24,361 nt of DNA from Candidatus Saccharimonadia bacterium (GCA_023262335.1 JALRBE010000017.1:1-24361), one strand, 5' to 3'. Counted from the stretch's first letter, positions 6,927 to 15,210 are shown. Program-made: numbers and translations. The notes: generated by a model from the letters alone, not told the origin.

Positions 6927-8701
6927 CAACCGCAATCGCTCGAAAGGACAGCCGCGTGACGCAATCCAAGGACGAGGACGAGAAGGAGTACACGACCACG
7001 TTCGTGAACGTCCATGTGGGCAACATGCTCATGCGGGCCGCCGCGACGTACGACACGCTCCTCAAGACCGTGCTCGAAGGCGTGCAGAACGGCATCGACG
7101 CGGAGGCGGACTGCATCTTCGTCGGATTCGACCTGCAAGGCCGGGTGTCCGTGCTCGCCGACAACGGCAATGGCGCCAGCGAGGCCAAGTTCACCAAGGC
7201 GTTGCAGACCGTCGGCATGAGCCAGAAGACGCGCCAGCAGAACAAGCTGGGGCAGTTCGGGCTCGGACTGATCTCGCCGCTCGACAAGTGCGAAGCGTTC
7301 GAGTTCATCAGTCGGCCGGGCCCGCGCAGCCAGATCAGGGCGTGGACGTTCATGCAGCGGAACATCGAACGGAGCGTGTTCGCCCCCGAGATTCCCGTGC
7401 TCAAGCTGTCTTCCATGCCGAGTCTCGACCTGTTCGAAGACGAAGCGCGCAAACTGGGCAAGCAGTGGAACACCGTCGTTCGCATGCACAAGATCACGAA
7501 CGACCGGGTGGTCAGCCGTCTGACGGTTGAGAAGCTGGCCGAGCAGATCAAGCAGCGTTTCGGTGACGCCATGGCGCTCAACAATACCGTTTGTCACATT
7601 TTCATCCGTGACGAGCAGGGGCAGTTGCGCCGCGGCCGGGTCGATCCGGTGGCATACAAGGGCGAGCGTATCGACGGTTCCCCGTTCGCGCTGACCGGCG
7701 ATATCGTCGGCAAGGCGGGCAAGGTCACGATCGAGCTCTACCGCGCCGTCGAAAAGAACGGCAAGCGGCGGGGCGTGGTCAAGGTGTCGCAGGGCAAGGG
7801 CGCGATTTTCGGGTTGGCGCTGGGCAAGTTCATCGAACAGGCGAAAGCCGAGCTCAGCTACGACACCAAGGAGAGCTTCGAGGAACTCAACAGCGGGTAC
7901 TTCGAGGGCGTCATCCGTGCCGAGAACCTGTCGCTGAATGATCGGCGGACGGAGTTCAAGCTCGACGACGAGTTCCTGGACCTGGTCATCGCCCTGGACA
8001 GCTGGTACGACACCGTCGGCCGGCAGTTCTACCAGGGCGAGAAGGACCGGACGCGCAACGAGCGCTACCGGGATCTGACTGCCAGGTCGCTGCGGGAAGT
8101 CCAGGCGATCCTGGAGAACAACCCGGACTTCGAGCGCTACGTCGACGGTATCCGCGAGAACGTTGGTACCGGCCTGATCGGGGACGGACACGGCGAAAAG
8201 CCGAGCACCGGCCTGGACGGCGACAAGACGACCCGTACGCGTGGCAAGGGGAACGGAGTGATCCGCGACCGCAAGCCGCCGACGAATCGTGACGGCAACG
8301 GTAAGACCCGGGACAGCGACGTCCCCTTCGGCCATGTCGACAAGTCCGGCAAGCACCGGGCGATGGTCAAGAACGACTCGGTCGGCCTGTGGGTCGAAGT
8401 CACCGAGTTCGAATTGAGCAACGACCTGTGGCGCTTCGACGCCGACACCGGCAAGCTGCTGTTCAACTGCAGCAACGACGTGTGGGCCGAGCTCGACGGC
8501 GCCAGCAGCGAGACGCGGCATTTGTACCACAACCAGTGGATCGTCCATTTGCAAAAATGGGTGATCACCAATGTGCTCTACATGCTGCAGCAACCCGAGG
8601 ATCGCCGCGAGGCGGTCGCGGAGCTGAGCCGCAGCTCGTCATCGGCCAGGCTGTATGCCGACATGTGCATCAAGCCCAACCGGGCCGGCCTCAAGATTTG
8701 A
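6923..8701 (+). CDS. GHKL-type ATPase (Hsp90/MutL/MORC-like)
   Basis: The N-terminal about 230 residues carry the Bergerat ATP-binding fold: motif I E52-x3-N56-x2-D59 (LEGVQNGIDA), motif II DNGNG at 80-84, motif III KLGQFGLGL at 108-116. These are the residues that hold Mg-ATP in Hsp90, MutL and MORC proteins. The middle includes a probable transducer domain. Residues about 410-480 are a Gly/Lys/Arg/Asp-rich linker (TTRTRGKGNGVIRDRKPPTNR), and the tail from about 480 holds a W-rich globular domain (GLWVEVTEFELSNDLWRFD). Start is TTG 6923 (overlapping the upstream stop) or GTG 6956, which has AAAGGA 7 nt upstream; numbering here uses TTG. Known prokaryotic relatives act in chromosome or phage-defence contexts, but no nuclease or methylase is adjacent, so the function is open. 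Confidence 0.85.
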   Translation: MTTAIARKDSRVTQSKDEDEKEYTTTFVNVHVGNMLMRAAATYDTLLKTVLEGVQNGIDAEADCIFVGFDLQGRVSVLADNGNGASEAKFTKALQTVGMSQKTRQQNKLGQFGLGLISPLDKCEAFEFISRPGPRSQIRAWTFMQRNIERSVFAPEIPVLKLSSMPSLDLFEDEARKLGKQWNTVVRMHKITNDRVVSRLTVEKLAEQIKQRFGDAMALNNTVCHIFIRDEQGQLRRGRVDPVAYKGERIDGSPFALTGDIVGKAGKVTIELYRAVEKNGKRRGVVKVSQGKGAIFGLALGKFIEQAKAELSYDTKESFEELNSGYFEGVIRAENLSLNDRRTEFKLDDEFLDLVIALDSWYDTVGRQFYQGEKDRTRNERYRDLTARSLREVQAILENNPDFERYVDGIRENVGTGLIGDGHGEKPSTGLDGDKTTRTRGKGNGVIRDRKPPTNRDGNGKTRDSDVPFGHVDKSGKHRAMVKNDSVGLWVEVTEFELSNDLWRFDADTGKLLFNCSNDVWAELDGASSETRHLYHNQWIVHLQKWVITNVLYMLQQPEDRREAVAELSRSSSSARLYADMCIKPNRAGLKI

Positions 8702-8739
8702 GCGCGCGTAGAACCGTGTTCCGTCGGTAACGGAACGAT

Positions 8740-8768
8740 ACCCCCATGCAACGACGCATGGGGGTTTT
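8740..8768 (+). terminator. Terminator of the HTH-GHKL operon
   Basis: ACCCCCATGC (8740-8749) pairs perfectly with GCATGGGGGT (8756-8765) around a 6-nt loop, then TTTTC. A second 7-bp hairpin (8718-8724 with 8730-8736) sits just before it. Confidence 0.9.
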
Positions 8769-8784
8769 CAATTTCAGTATCAAA

Positions 8785-8813
8785 TTGACCATGAAGCAAG
8801 TAAAAGCTATAAT
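8785..8813 (+). promoter_or_regulatory. Promoter of the 8866 gene
   Basis: TTGACC (8785-8790), 17 nt, TATAAT (8808-8813). It places the transcript start near 8820, so the earlier in-frame ATG codons at 8746 and 8791 are not used. Confidence 0.8.
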
Positions 8814-8865
8814 AGCAACGATCTTGTTCTTCAAGAAGAGAAGTACCTACGAAAGGGCAACAGCC

Positions 8866-9840
8866 ATGACAATCGATACCATCGGAAGCGCGACCAAAGC
8901 GGTCGAGGAGTTGCTGAAGCGTCATGTCGCGATCGAAGCCGACGGCGCGTTGGTGCCGTTCATCGTCGAGGAACTCGGCGGGCAGATCAGCTCGACGCTG
9001 GTGGCCGCCGCGCTCGAGGAACTGGCGCGCGACAAAAAGATCGAGCTCACGAAGACCAAGGGCAAATACAATTCCTTGGTATTCGTTGGCGACGGCGGCG
9101 CGTTCGACATGCGTGGCAACGATTCGCCGCCGAAGAGCAAACCGGCACGTGCCGTCACGACGGTCACCGACGACGAGGTCAAGCGCGCGTACGACGCGCT
9201 CTGTGATATCGCCGAAGAGTTCGGCGTCGTGCCGGTCACTTCCTGCACCGAGTATATCCGCGAGCAGCTGACGGTACCGAAGGGCCGGGCAGGCACGATC
9301 AACAAGCTGTTGTTCAATATCGGCCTGCGCGACTCGACCAAGCTGGGCGGCGGCAAGATGTCGCACAGGGTATCCAATTACCCCAAGCGCGCCAGTCTCG
9401 AAGAGATTTCGGATCTGCTCCGAAGGTATCGCGCTTCCGTGCGCAAACGGCATGCCGACAAAGCGACGGAAGGTGGCACTCCGGCACAGCTGGAGCTGCC
9501 CGACGATGGTTTCGCGGATGATTCGGATGTCGCCGCAAAAGTCATCGGCGCTTACGCCGAGTATGACGCGCAAACGCTCGGCATGGAAACGGCGATTGAG
9601 CCGCAGCCCGAGAAGGAGGTCGACGCCGAACCGGAGGAGGACCTCGAGCCGCGCGTCGAAACGGCCGACGACTCGCTGACGCCGAACGAGGCGGTGCTGT
9701 TCTATCTTCTGCTTGGCGTCGAAGAGGCGATCAGGGGAACGAACCTGACGGTACTGGCTGCGAAGATCCGTGCCCAGTTGCGACCCGACGTGCGTACGCG
9801 CCTGAACCATCTTCTCATCGAGATGATCAGGCCGGAGTAA
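8866..9840 (+). CDS. Orphan protein with possible winged-helix domains (324 aa)
   Basis: Start ATG 8866 (MTIDTIGSATKAVEELLKRH) is set by the promoter at 8785-8813 and AAAGGG 8 nt upstream. Residues about 10-75 (LVPFIVEELGGQISSTLVAAALEELARDKKIELTKTKG) read like a winged helix with a beta-wing, and a second helical domain at about 100-190 contains YDALCDIAEEFGVVPVTSCTEYIREQL. A Pro/Glu-rich linker (about 250-275) joins a short C-terminal helical segment. No family recognised. It lies directly downstream of the HTH-GHKL operon but has its own promoter and terminator, so a shared role is plausible and unproven. DNA binding is inference from fold impression. Confidence 0.75.
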   Translation: MTIDTIGSATKAVEELLKRHVAIEADGALVPFIVEELGGQISSTLVAAALEELARDKKIELTKTKGKYNSLVFVGDGGAFDMRGNDSPPKSKPARAVTTVTDDEVKRAYDALCDIAEEFGVVPVTSCTEYIREQLTVPKGRAGTINKLLFNIGLRDSTKLGGGKMSHRVSNYPKRASLEEISDLLRRYRASVRKRHADKATEGGTPAQLELPDDGFADDSDVAAKVIGAYAEYDAQTLGMETAIEPQPEKEVDAEPEEDLEPRVETADDSLTPNEAVLFYLLLGVEEAIRGTNLTVLAAKIRAQLRPDVRTRLNHLLIEMIRPE

Positions 9841-9857
9841 GCGTCCGTCATCGCCCA

Positions 9858-9888
9858 ATCCCCGCATCGAACGATGCGGGGATATTTT
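9858..9888 (+). terminator. Intrinsic terminator after the 8866 gene
   Basis: ATCCCCGCAT (9858-9867) pairs with ATGCGGGGAT (9874-9883) around CGAACG; AT and TTTT follow. Confidence 0.85.
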
Positions 9889-9901
9889 AATTTCTCTGGC
9901 C

Positions 9902-9934
9902 TACTGGAAATAACTTATGCTATTATTTCCAGTA
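9902..9934 (+). promoter_or_regulatory. Perfect inverted repeat over the promoter of the AAA ATPase gene
   Basis: TACTGGAAATAA (9902-9913) and TTATTTCCAGTA (9923-9934) are perfect 12-bp inverted copies with a 9-nt spacer. An extended -10 box (TGC TATTAT, 9918-9926) lies in the spacer and right arm, and the ATG at 9934 begins on its last base. A protein bound here would block RNA polymerase. No good -35 hexamer is seen, so an activator or extended -10 promoter may be used. Leaderless translation is predicted. Confidence 0.6.
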
Positions 9935-11076
9935 TGACAGCGATGATCGATCGAACGTTGACGCCACTGATCCGCTCGCACCTGGGGCGGGGCAGGGTAA
10001 TCGTGCTGTACGGACCACGCCGCGTGGGCAAGACCACGGTAGCGCGGCAGCTGCTCGAAGAAGTGCCTAGGGAAGACAGGCTCTATTTGAACTGCGACGA
10101 GATGATAACCGCGGACGCCTTGAAGCCGACGAGCTTGGCAGCGCTGGAGCGCGTGATCGGCCAAGCCAAGCGGATCGTCATCGACGAAGCGCAGCGCGTG
10201 GAGAACATCGGCTTGACCCTGAAGCTGCTGATCGATTCGCACCCCGAACTCGACATCATCGCGACGGGCAGCTCGTCGTTCGACCTGGCGGGCAAGGTCA
10301 AAGAGCCGCTGACCGGCCGCGCCTACGAGTTCATGCTGACGCCGCTGTCGCTTGGAGAGATAAAGCGTTATTTTAATTACAACGACTTGCAACTGCAAAC
10401 CTTGTTTCCGCGGCTGCTGCGCCTCGGTAGCTACCCAGGGATCGTGTTGACCGATGACGCCCGAGCCGACGAGGAAATCATTGCGCTAGCGAACAACTAC
10501 GTGTACAAAGACAGCCTCGAGCTGGTCGAGCTACGCCAACGCCAACTGCTGCCGCGGTTGCTGCAGGCGCTGGCGCTGCAAATAGGGCAAGAGGTGTCGT
10601 ACAACGAACTGGCAACGGGCTTCGGCGTGAAGGTCGAGACGATCGAGCGCTACATCACGCTGCTCGAGATGGCGTTCGTGGTGTACCGGCTGCCGGCGCT
10701 GACTGGTACCAAGCAGGGCATGCTCAGCAACCGCAAGCGCAAGGTGTATTTTTACGACCTTGGCATTCGAAACGCGTTGATCCAGTCGTTGCAGCCGCTC
10801 GACCTGCGTGCCGACACCGACGCCCTGTGGGAGAACTTTTGCATGAACGAGCGTGTGAAGTACTGGCAGGCCAAAGACCAGCGCGTGCAGCGCTACTACT
10901 GGCGGTCGCTCGGCAGCGAGCTCGATTTGATAGAGGCGAAAAACGGCGGGTACGAGGCGTACGACTTTAGTTACCAGGACAAAAAGCTTACGACGCCGAA
11001 ATATTTCAGCGATACGTACCCGGGTGTCGAGGCGCGGCTCGTTCACGAAACGTCGCTGCTGCGCTGGCTCGACTGA
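9934..11076 (+). CDS. AAA ATPase with DUF4143-like C-terminal domain
   Basis: 380 aa from ATG 9934 (MTAMIDRTLTPLIRSH); ATG 9943 is a close alternative. Walker A is GPRRVGKTT at 27-35, Walker B is RIVIDEAQ at 80-87, and a sensor-type strand ATGSSSFDL is at 110-118. The middle has the winged-helix-like VSYNELATGFGVKVETIERYITLLEMAFVVYRLPA, and the end holds FYDLGIRNAL and a nuclease-like SELDLIEAKNGGYEAYDFSYQ that is typical of the DUF4143 architecture. This family is common and poorly understood in bacteria and archaea; some members sit next to toxin or defence genes. Conserved D/E-x-K in ELDLIEAK resembles the restriction-endonuclease-like motif. Own operator-like palindrome upstream; no terminator seen downstream. 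Confidence 0.9.
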   Translation: MTAMIDRTLTPLIRSHLGRGRVIVLYGPRRVGKTTVARQLLEEVPREDRLYLNCDEMITADALKPTSLAALERVIGQAKRIVIDEAQRVENIGLTLKLLIDSHPELDIIATGSSSFDLAGKVKEPLTGRAYEFMLTPLSLGEIKRYFNYNDLQLQTLFPRLLRLGSYPGIVLTDDARADEEIIALANNYVYKDSLELVELRQRQLLPRLLQALALQIGQEVSYNELATGFGVKVETIERYITLLEMAFVVYRLPALTGTKQGMLSNRKRKVYFYDLGIRNALIQSLQPLDLRADTDALWENFCMNERVKYWQAKDQRVQRYYWRSLGSELDLIEAKNGGYEAYDFSYQDKKLTTPKYFSDTYPGVEARLVHETSLLRWLD

Positions 11077-11086
11077 ACCGTGCGGT

Positions 11087-11115
11087 TTGACAGCCCCTTT
11101 GTATTCCGCTACTGT
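11087..11115 (+). promoter_or_regulatory. Candidate promoter of the proline-rich protein gene
   Basis: Perfect TTGACA (11087-11092), 17 nt, and a weaker TACTGT (11110-11115). Confidence 0.45.
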
Positions 11116-11132
11116 TTAAACAGAAAGCGAGA

Positions 11133-11681
11133 ATGACAAGCATGCCTCCACAAGATACGACACCACCCGTGGCACCGACGCCGCCACCGGCACCAGAACC
11201 CCAACCGAAAAAGCCCGGCTTTTGGGCGAAACTGTTCGGCAAGAAGGAGACGCCCGCCCTTGTTCCGCCGCAGTCGTCCCATACTCCTGAGCCTCGCCTT
11301 GACGAGCCGGTCGGCGATTTGTCGCAGCCAGCCGCAGCGAACCCTGCCGCGCCCGTGGCGGCACCTGTTCAGCCTGTAGCACCGGTAGCGCCTCCGACCG
11401 ATTCGCAGCCGGGCGCGGTCGAATCGTCAGTGACCGACGTGCACGACACTGACGGCAATGTCATATCGCCAAGTCTCGCGGTACCGGACAACCTGCAAAA
11501 CCAATCCGTTGGCAAGAACCCGACGCTGCCCGTGGCACCGGATCCGCAGCAAGCGGTGCCACCGCAACCGCCGGCTTCTCAGGCCCCAGCGGCGCCACCG
11601 GTAGCGCCTCCGGTCCAACCGCAGCAACCACCGGTCGTTCCTCCGGCAGGACCGCAACCACCGCAGCCTCCGCAACAGTAG
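11133..11681 (+). CDS. Proline-rich low-complexity protein (182 aa)
   Basis: Nearly the entire product is Pro/Ala/Gln/Val repeat (APVAAPVQPVAPVAPP and PVVPPAGPQPPQPPQQ at the C-terminus), expected to be extended and disordered. A short basic-aromatic segment, KKPGFWAKLFGKK, at about 26-38 is the only amphipathic element and could touch membrane or bind a partner. No signal peptide is visible. ATG 11133 and ATG 11142 are both possible and neither has a good Shine-Dalgarno site. It precedes two envelope-protein genes; a cell-envelope or scaffold role is inference. Composition alone may create false similarity to other Pro-rich proteins. Confidence 0.7.
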   Translation: MTSMPPQDTTPPVAPTPPPAPEPQPKKPGFWAKLFGKKETPALVPPQSSHTPEPRLDEPVGDLSQPAAANPAAPVAAPVQPVAPVAPPTDSQPGAVESSVTDVHDTDGNVISPSLAVPDNLQNQSVGKNPTLPVAPDPQQAVPPQPPASQAPAAPPVAPPVQPQQPPVVPPAGPQPPQPPQQ

Positions 11682-11698
11682 TCATTCGCAAAAAATCC

Positions 11699-11730
11699 AA
11701 TACCCCGCAGCCGCGGGGTATTGACATTTT
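11699..11730 (+). terminator. Terminator after the proline-rich gene
   Basis: AATACCCCGC (11699-11708) pairs perfectly with GCGGGGTATT (11713-11722) around a 4-nt loop. The 3' arm runs into the TTGACA of the next promoter and a TTTT run (11727-11730). Confidence 0.8.
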
Positions 11731-11749
11731 ATACCGGTTATGCTAGTGT
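11721..11749 (+). promoter_or_regulatory. Promoter of the envelope-protein pair, overlapping a terminator
   Basis: TTGACA (11721-11726) shares its first two bases with the terminator stem; 17 nt later comes TAGTGT (11744-11749) with an extended TGC. The terminator and promoter are therefore physically interlocked. Confidence 0.5.
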
Positions 11750-11798
11750 GAATGTATAACGCAATAAAAACAAAAACGCGCTAGGAACCACCACAACC

Positions 11799-13868
11799 AT
11801 GAGCACAGAGCACGCACCAGCAACAGGCGAAACGACACATGAAACAATTGACTTCGAGCGTGCGCTCGGCCCGGCATGGGACAGCCTTCCCGAATCGGTC
11901 AAGGCACGTGCTCGCAACGCGTCGCCAACGAACGACGCCGAAATCTACAACGCGCTCAAAAAAGCCGCCGACCTTGACGCCGGTGCCGTTCCCGAAGTGA
12001 CGCCAAGCGGCACGGGCGAGACCGTCAAAGCGCCACGCAAAAAACTGGGCATTCGCCGTTTGGTGCGCGGTGCTCTGGGACTGCCATTGGTTCCGTTCAA
12101 AGCCGTTCGCGCCGGCTACCGCTTGACCGAGCGCGCGACGACCGCGGCATACGGATGGCACTTCGATCGCAACAAGGCGTTCAAAGACAAGTACGATGCC
12201 ATGACCGAGGAAGAAAAACAGGCGCATGTTGAAAAGATAGGTAAGTGGTCGGCACGCGGCGTCGTCGCGGCGCTCGGTGCCATGGGCATGTACACTGCCT
12301 ACCGCGCTGCCGGACTCGACTCAATGATCGGTAGCACCGGTACGACTGCTCCTGAAGTTCCCGCCGAAGAGAGCGTGAATCCAAGCGTTGCTCCCGGTGC
12401 CAACCCGAACGCGGCACCCGGCGCCCAGGACGTCGCTGCTCCCGAAGTTCCTGCTGACCCTCCGCAGGACGAAGACGTCGTCTTGACTGGCAACCACTCG
12501 CCACGCGACCCGCAAGGTTCCGAAGATCTTAGCGACGAGAGCACGGCGAACCGCGCCCGTGGCATCGACGAGTATCCGTTCTCCGAAAGCTACAGCCGCC
12601 AACAAGAAACGACCTTCTTGAACGAGAACGGCCGCCACGGCAACGACTTCAACAACATTACCGGCGACAAGCTGTATAACAACCCAGGCGACAAAGACCA
12701 GTTCATCGGCTACACCGCGCTGCACGAGCAGTATTCGAAGAGCCCGAACGAGCTCGCGTCGCAGCTGCTCCATATCCAGCAAATCGAACTCGAAAAGGGC
12801 AACGACCTTGGCATTCTGCCGCAAGAATGGCAGCTACAGGCTGGCGAAAGCGAAGAAGCCTACATCGCGCGGCTTGGCGACACCTTGCATGCTGACCACG
12901 AAATTCACGACACGCTCACCGACATCACGCTGGCGTACATCAAGGAAAACGGCCAGCCGCTGAGCGACCTGACCGAGAATTATTCCGCCTTTTACATCGA
13001 AATCATCGACGGCAAGCCAGTCGTCAAGATCGACCCGTCCGTCGTGTCGGCCGATCCTACCGACAAGGTAATCATGCTGAGCGACACCAAGGGTATTCGC
13101 ATTCCGTGTGGCCAGGGCATCGAACTCAAAGAAGACGAAATCATCGTGACGGAACAAGGCACCTCGTACTCGTACGCCGCTGAACAAACGCAGCGCGGCA
13201 GCACGCAGCCAACCGGCACCACGGCTACCCACCCAAGCGGCGGCAGCCATGGCGGCGGTAATACGCCAGGTGGCGGTGGCGGCGGTGGCAATCCTGGAAA
13301 CCCAAGCAATCCTGGCGGTGGCGGCGGTGGTGGTGAACATCCTCCTACCGACCATGAAGGCAAGCCGTTTGACGGCCACGTGGACATGCCCGACGGCCTT
13401 GGCCCGAACGGTTTCATAGAGCAGACGCTTCCTCCGGAGGTGACTGGCAACGGCACGCAGTCTCCTAATCTGACGGGCAATGAATTGTCGGGTAGCGAGT
13501 CCGGTCTGCAAGATCAAACCGCGCAGTCGAACACTGACCAGCAGGTCAAGCAGCGCGAGAACGGCGCCGGCGACGACAACCGTACCGAAGCCGACAAGGC
13601 CGAAAAACAGGCGCAAAAGGAAGCCGAACGCGAACAGCGCGAAGCCGACAAGAAGGCCGAAAAAGCCGAACGGGAAGCTCGTGACGCCGAAAAGGAAGCC
13701 GAGGCCGTACGAAACGCGCAGGACGACATGGACAGCAGCGGCCGACCGAGGAACATACGCCAAACCGGCGGTATTAACGGCGCGAACGGCGGTAGCCCAA
13801 GCGGGGGCGCAAGCTCAGGCGGCGGCGAAAGCAGCGGATCAGGTAGCTCAGGCGGAAGCGAACAATAA
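11799..13868 (+). CDS. Large membrane-associated low-complexity protein with coiled coil (689 aa)
   Basis: No family recognised. Layout seen: residues 1-75 polar; 78-112 strongly basic with hydrophobic spots (RKKLGIRRLVRGALGLPLVPFKAV); a possible single membrane segment at about 152-171 (ARGVVAALGAMGMYTAYRAAGL); a Pro/Ala/Val-rich linker to about 230; a folded acidic region at about 245-460 (TFLNENGRHGNDFNNITG through GQGIELKEDEIIVTEQG); a Gly-rich stretch at about 475-515; a charged heptad-like coiled coil at about 590-640 (ADKAEKQAQKEAEREQREAD); and a Gly/Ser tail. The start is ATG 11799, with AGGA 12 nt upstream, a long spacing. It is 11 nt upstream of the DUF11 gene, so the two are one operon. 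A surface-anchored role is inference. Confidence 0.85.
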   Translation: MSTEHAPATGETTHETIDFERALGPAWDSLPESVKARARNASPTNDAEIYNALKKAADLDAGAVPEVTPSGTGETVKAPRKKLGIRRLVRGALGLPLVPFKAVRAGYRLTERATTAAYGWHFDRNKAFKDKYDAMTEEEKQAHVEKIGKWSARGVVAALGAMGMYTAYRAAGLDSMIGSTGTTAPEVPAEESVNPSVAPGANPNAAPGAQDVAAPEVPADPPQDEDVVLTGNHSPRDPQGSEDLSDESTANRARGIDEYPFSESYSRQQETTFLNENGRHGNDFNNITGDKLYNNPGDKDQFIGYTALHEQYSKSPNELASQLLHIQQIELEKGNDLGILPQEWQLQAGESEEAYIARLGDTLHADHEIHDTLTDITLAYIKENGQPLSDLTENYSAFYIEIIDGKPVVKIDPSVVSADPTDKVIMLSDTKGIRIPCGQGIELKEDEIIVTEQGTSYSYAAEQTQRGSTQPTGTTATHPSGGSHGGGNTPGGGGGGGNPGNPSNPGGGGGGGEHPPTDHEGKPFDGHVDMPDGLGPNGFIEQTLPPEVTGNGTQSPNLTGNELSGSESGLQDQTAQSNTDQQVKQRENGAGDDNRTEADKAEKQAQKEAEREQREADKKAEKAEREARDAEKEAEAVRNAQDDMDSSGRPRNIRQTGGINGANGGSPSGGASSGGGESSGSGSSGGSEQ

Positions 13869-13879
13869 AGGAAACCACA

Positions 13880-15166
13880 ATGAAAACGCACCTTAACAAC
13901 TTAGTCACCATCATCAAAACCTACGACCTCCGCGTCGTCGCTACCGGCCTGGTCCTGTCGCTGTTCGTCGGCGTTACTGCCTACGCCGGTGGCCCGACCC
14001 GACCGACGTATACCACGCAGAACCCTGCGGACCACGTAGTGTTCAATTCCATGACCAACAACCCGTTGCAGGGCGACGAGCGCAACTTCGTGCTCATCCG
14101 CGAAGCGGGCGTCGGCACCTACAAGAACGACATCGCGCTGCAACCTGGCAAGGAATACGAGGTCTATTCGTACTACCACAACAATGCCAAGTCCAGCCTA
14201 AACACCGGCGCGGGCACGGGTATCGCCCGGAACGTCCGCATGAGCGTGCAGATGCCATCGGCGGTCACTCCTGGCGAACGGGGTATCATCAGTGCCTCGA
14301 TCACGGCAAGTAACGCCAACCCGCAACGAGTATGGGACGAAGCGTACGTCACCACGTCGAGCGCCGTTTCTCTCCGTTACGTGCAGTCATCGGCTCGCAT
14401 TTATAACAACGGCGCGATTAATAACAGTATCCTTTCGACCTCGCTGTTCAGTAGCGAAGGCACCCTCCTGGGCTTCAACGAACTGAACGGTATCGTTCCA
14501 GGCTGCGCCGACTACGCCGGTTACGTGATTTACCGGTTCAAGACCGATCAGCCAGCGTTTACCGCAGCCAAGCAAGTCGCGAACGGCGGCAAGAACAATT
14601 GGTCGGAAAACGTAAAGGCCGACCCTGGCGCGACCGTCGACTACAAGATCACTTACAAGAACACCGGTACGACCGATCAGAACGACGTGACCATAAAGGA
14701 CGTGTTGCCAAACGGCCAGACCTACGTACCTGGTAGCACTCGCCTGACCAACGCCACCAACCCGAATGGCCTCAAGGTGAGCGACAACGTCGTCGGCGCC
14801 GGCATTAACATCGGCAACTACGGCCCTGGCGCTACCGCTACCGTGACCTTCAGCGCCAAGCTGGCAGGTACCGACAAGCTCGCATGTTCGCCAATGCGCA
14901 ACACCGTGTCGGTCATTACCGGCAACGGCACCAAGACCGACGACGCGACCGTGACTCCAAACAAGAACGACTGTACGGTAACGGAACTGCCAACTACCGG
15001 TCCGGTGGAAGTCATCGCTGGCTTGGTGGGCATCGCCGCCATCACCGTCGGTATCGTGTACTACCTCAAGAGCCGCAAGGACCTTGAAGACGCGCTGCAC
15101 AGCGCTCAGTCACACCCGTCGATGACGAAGACCGAAACTAAGATCGAAGAGCCTCGCGGCCACTAA
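13880..15166 (+). CDS. DUF11 surface protein with LPTTG-like anchor
   Basis: 428 aa; ATG follows AAAGGA with 8 nt spacing, 11 nt after the previous stop. An N-terminal signal peptide ends near residue 36 (VVATGLVLSLFVGVTAYA, then GGPTRP). Residues about 229-345 form a DUF11-type beta-sandwich (DPGATVDYKITYKNTGTTDQNDVTIKDVLPNGQTYVPGS). LPTTG lies at 370-374, followed by a membrane helix (VIAGLVGIAAITVGIVYYL) and a basic start of the tail (KSRKD). Such proteins are typical of Saccharibacteria and Gram-positive envelopes, with sortase cutting at LPXTG. The tail after the helix is about 30 residues, longer than usual for sortase substrates, so it may stay membrane-anchored instead. No sortase gene is in the window. 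Confidence 0.9.
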   Translation: MKTHLNNLVTIIKTYDLRVVATGLVLSLFVGVTAYAGGPTRPTYTTQNPADHVVFNSMTNNPLQGDERNFVLIREAGVGTYKNDIALQPGKEYEVYSYYHNNAKSSLNTGAGTGIARNVRMSVQMPSAVTPGERGIISASITASNANPQRVWDEAYVTTSSAVSLRYVQSSARIYNNGAINNSILSTSLFSSEGTLLGFNELNGIVPGCADYAGYVIYRFKTDQPAFTAAKQVANGGKNNWSENVKADPGATVDYKITYKNTGTTDQNDVTIKDVLPNGQTYVPGSTRLTNATNPNGLKVSDNVVGAGINIGNYGPGATATVTFSAKLAGTDKLACSPMRNTVSVITGNGTKTDDATVTPNKNDCTVTELPTTGPVEVIAGLVGIAAITVGIVYYLKSRKDLEDALHSAQSHPSMTKTETKIEEPRGH

Positions 15167-15176
15167 GCCGACAACT

Positions 15177-15210
15177 AAAAAACGACCCCTCCTGCGAGGG
15201 GCTGTTTTTT
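15177..15210. terminator. Bidirectional terminator between convergent genes
   Basis: AAAAAAC..CCCCTC on the left and GAGGGG..GTTTTTT on the right pair with a 2-nt internal mismatch and a CTGC loop, leaving a T run on either strand. It serves the DUF11 gene (plus) and the 15209-15841 gene (minus). Confidence 0.85.

Noticed and set aside
6728..8593. 621-aa minus-strand frame opposite the GHKL ATPase gene
   Set aside because: Composition is that of an antisense shadow, no promoter or ribosome binding site was found, and the plus-strand gene has clear motifs.
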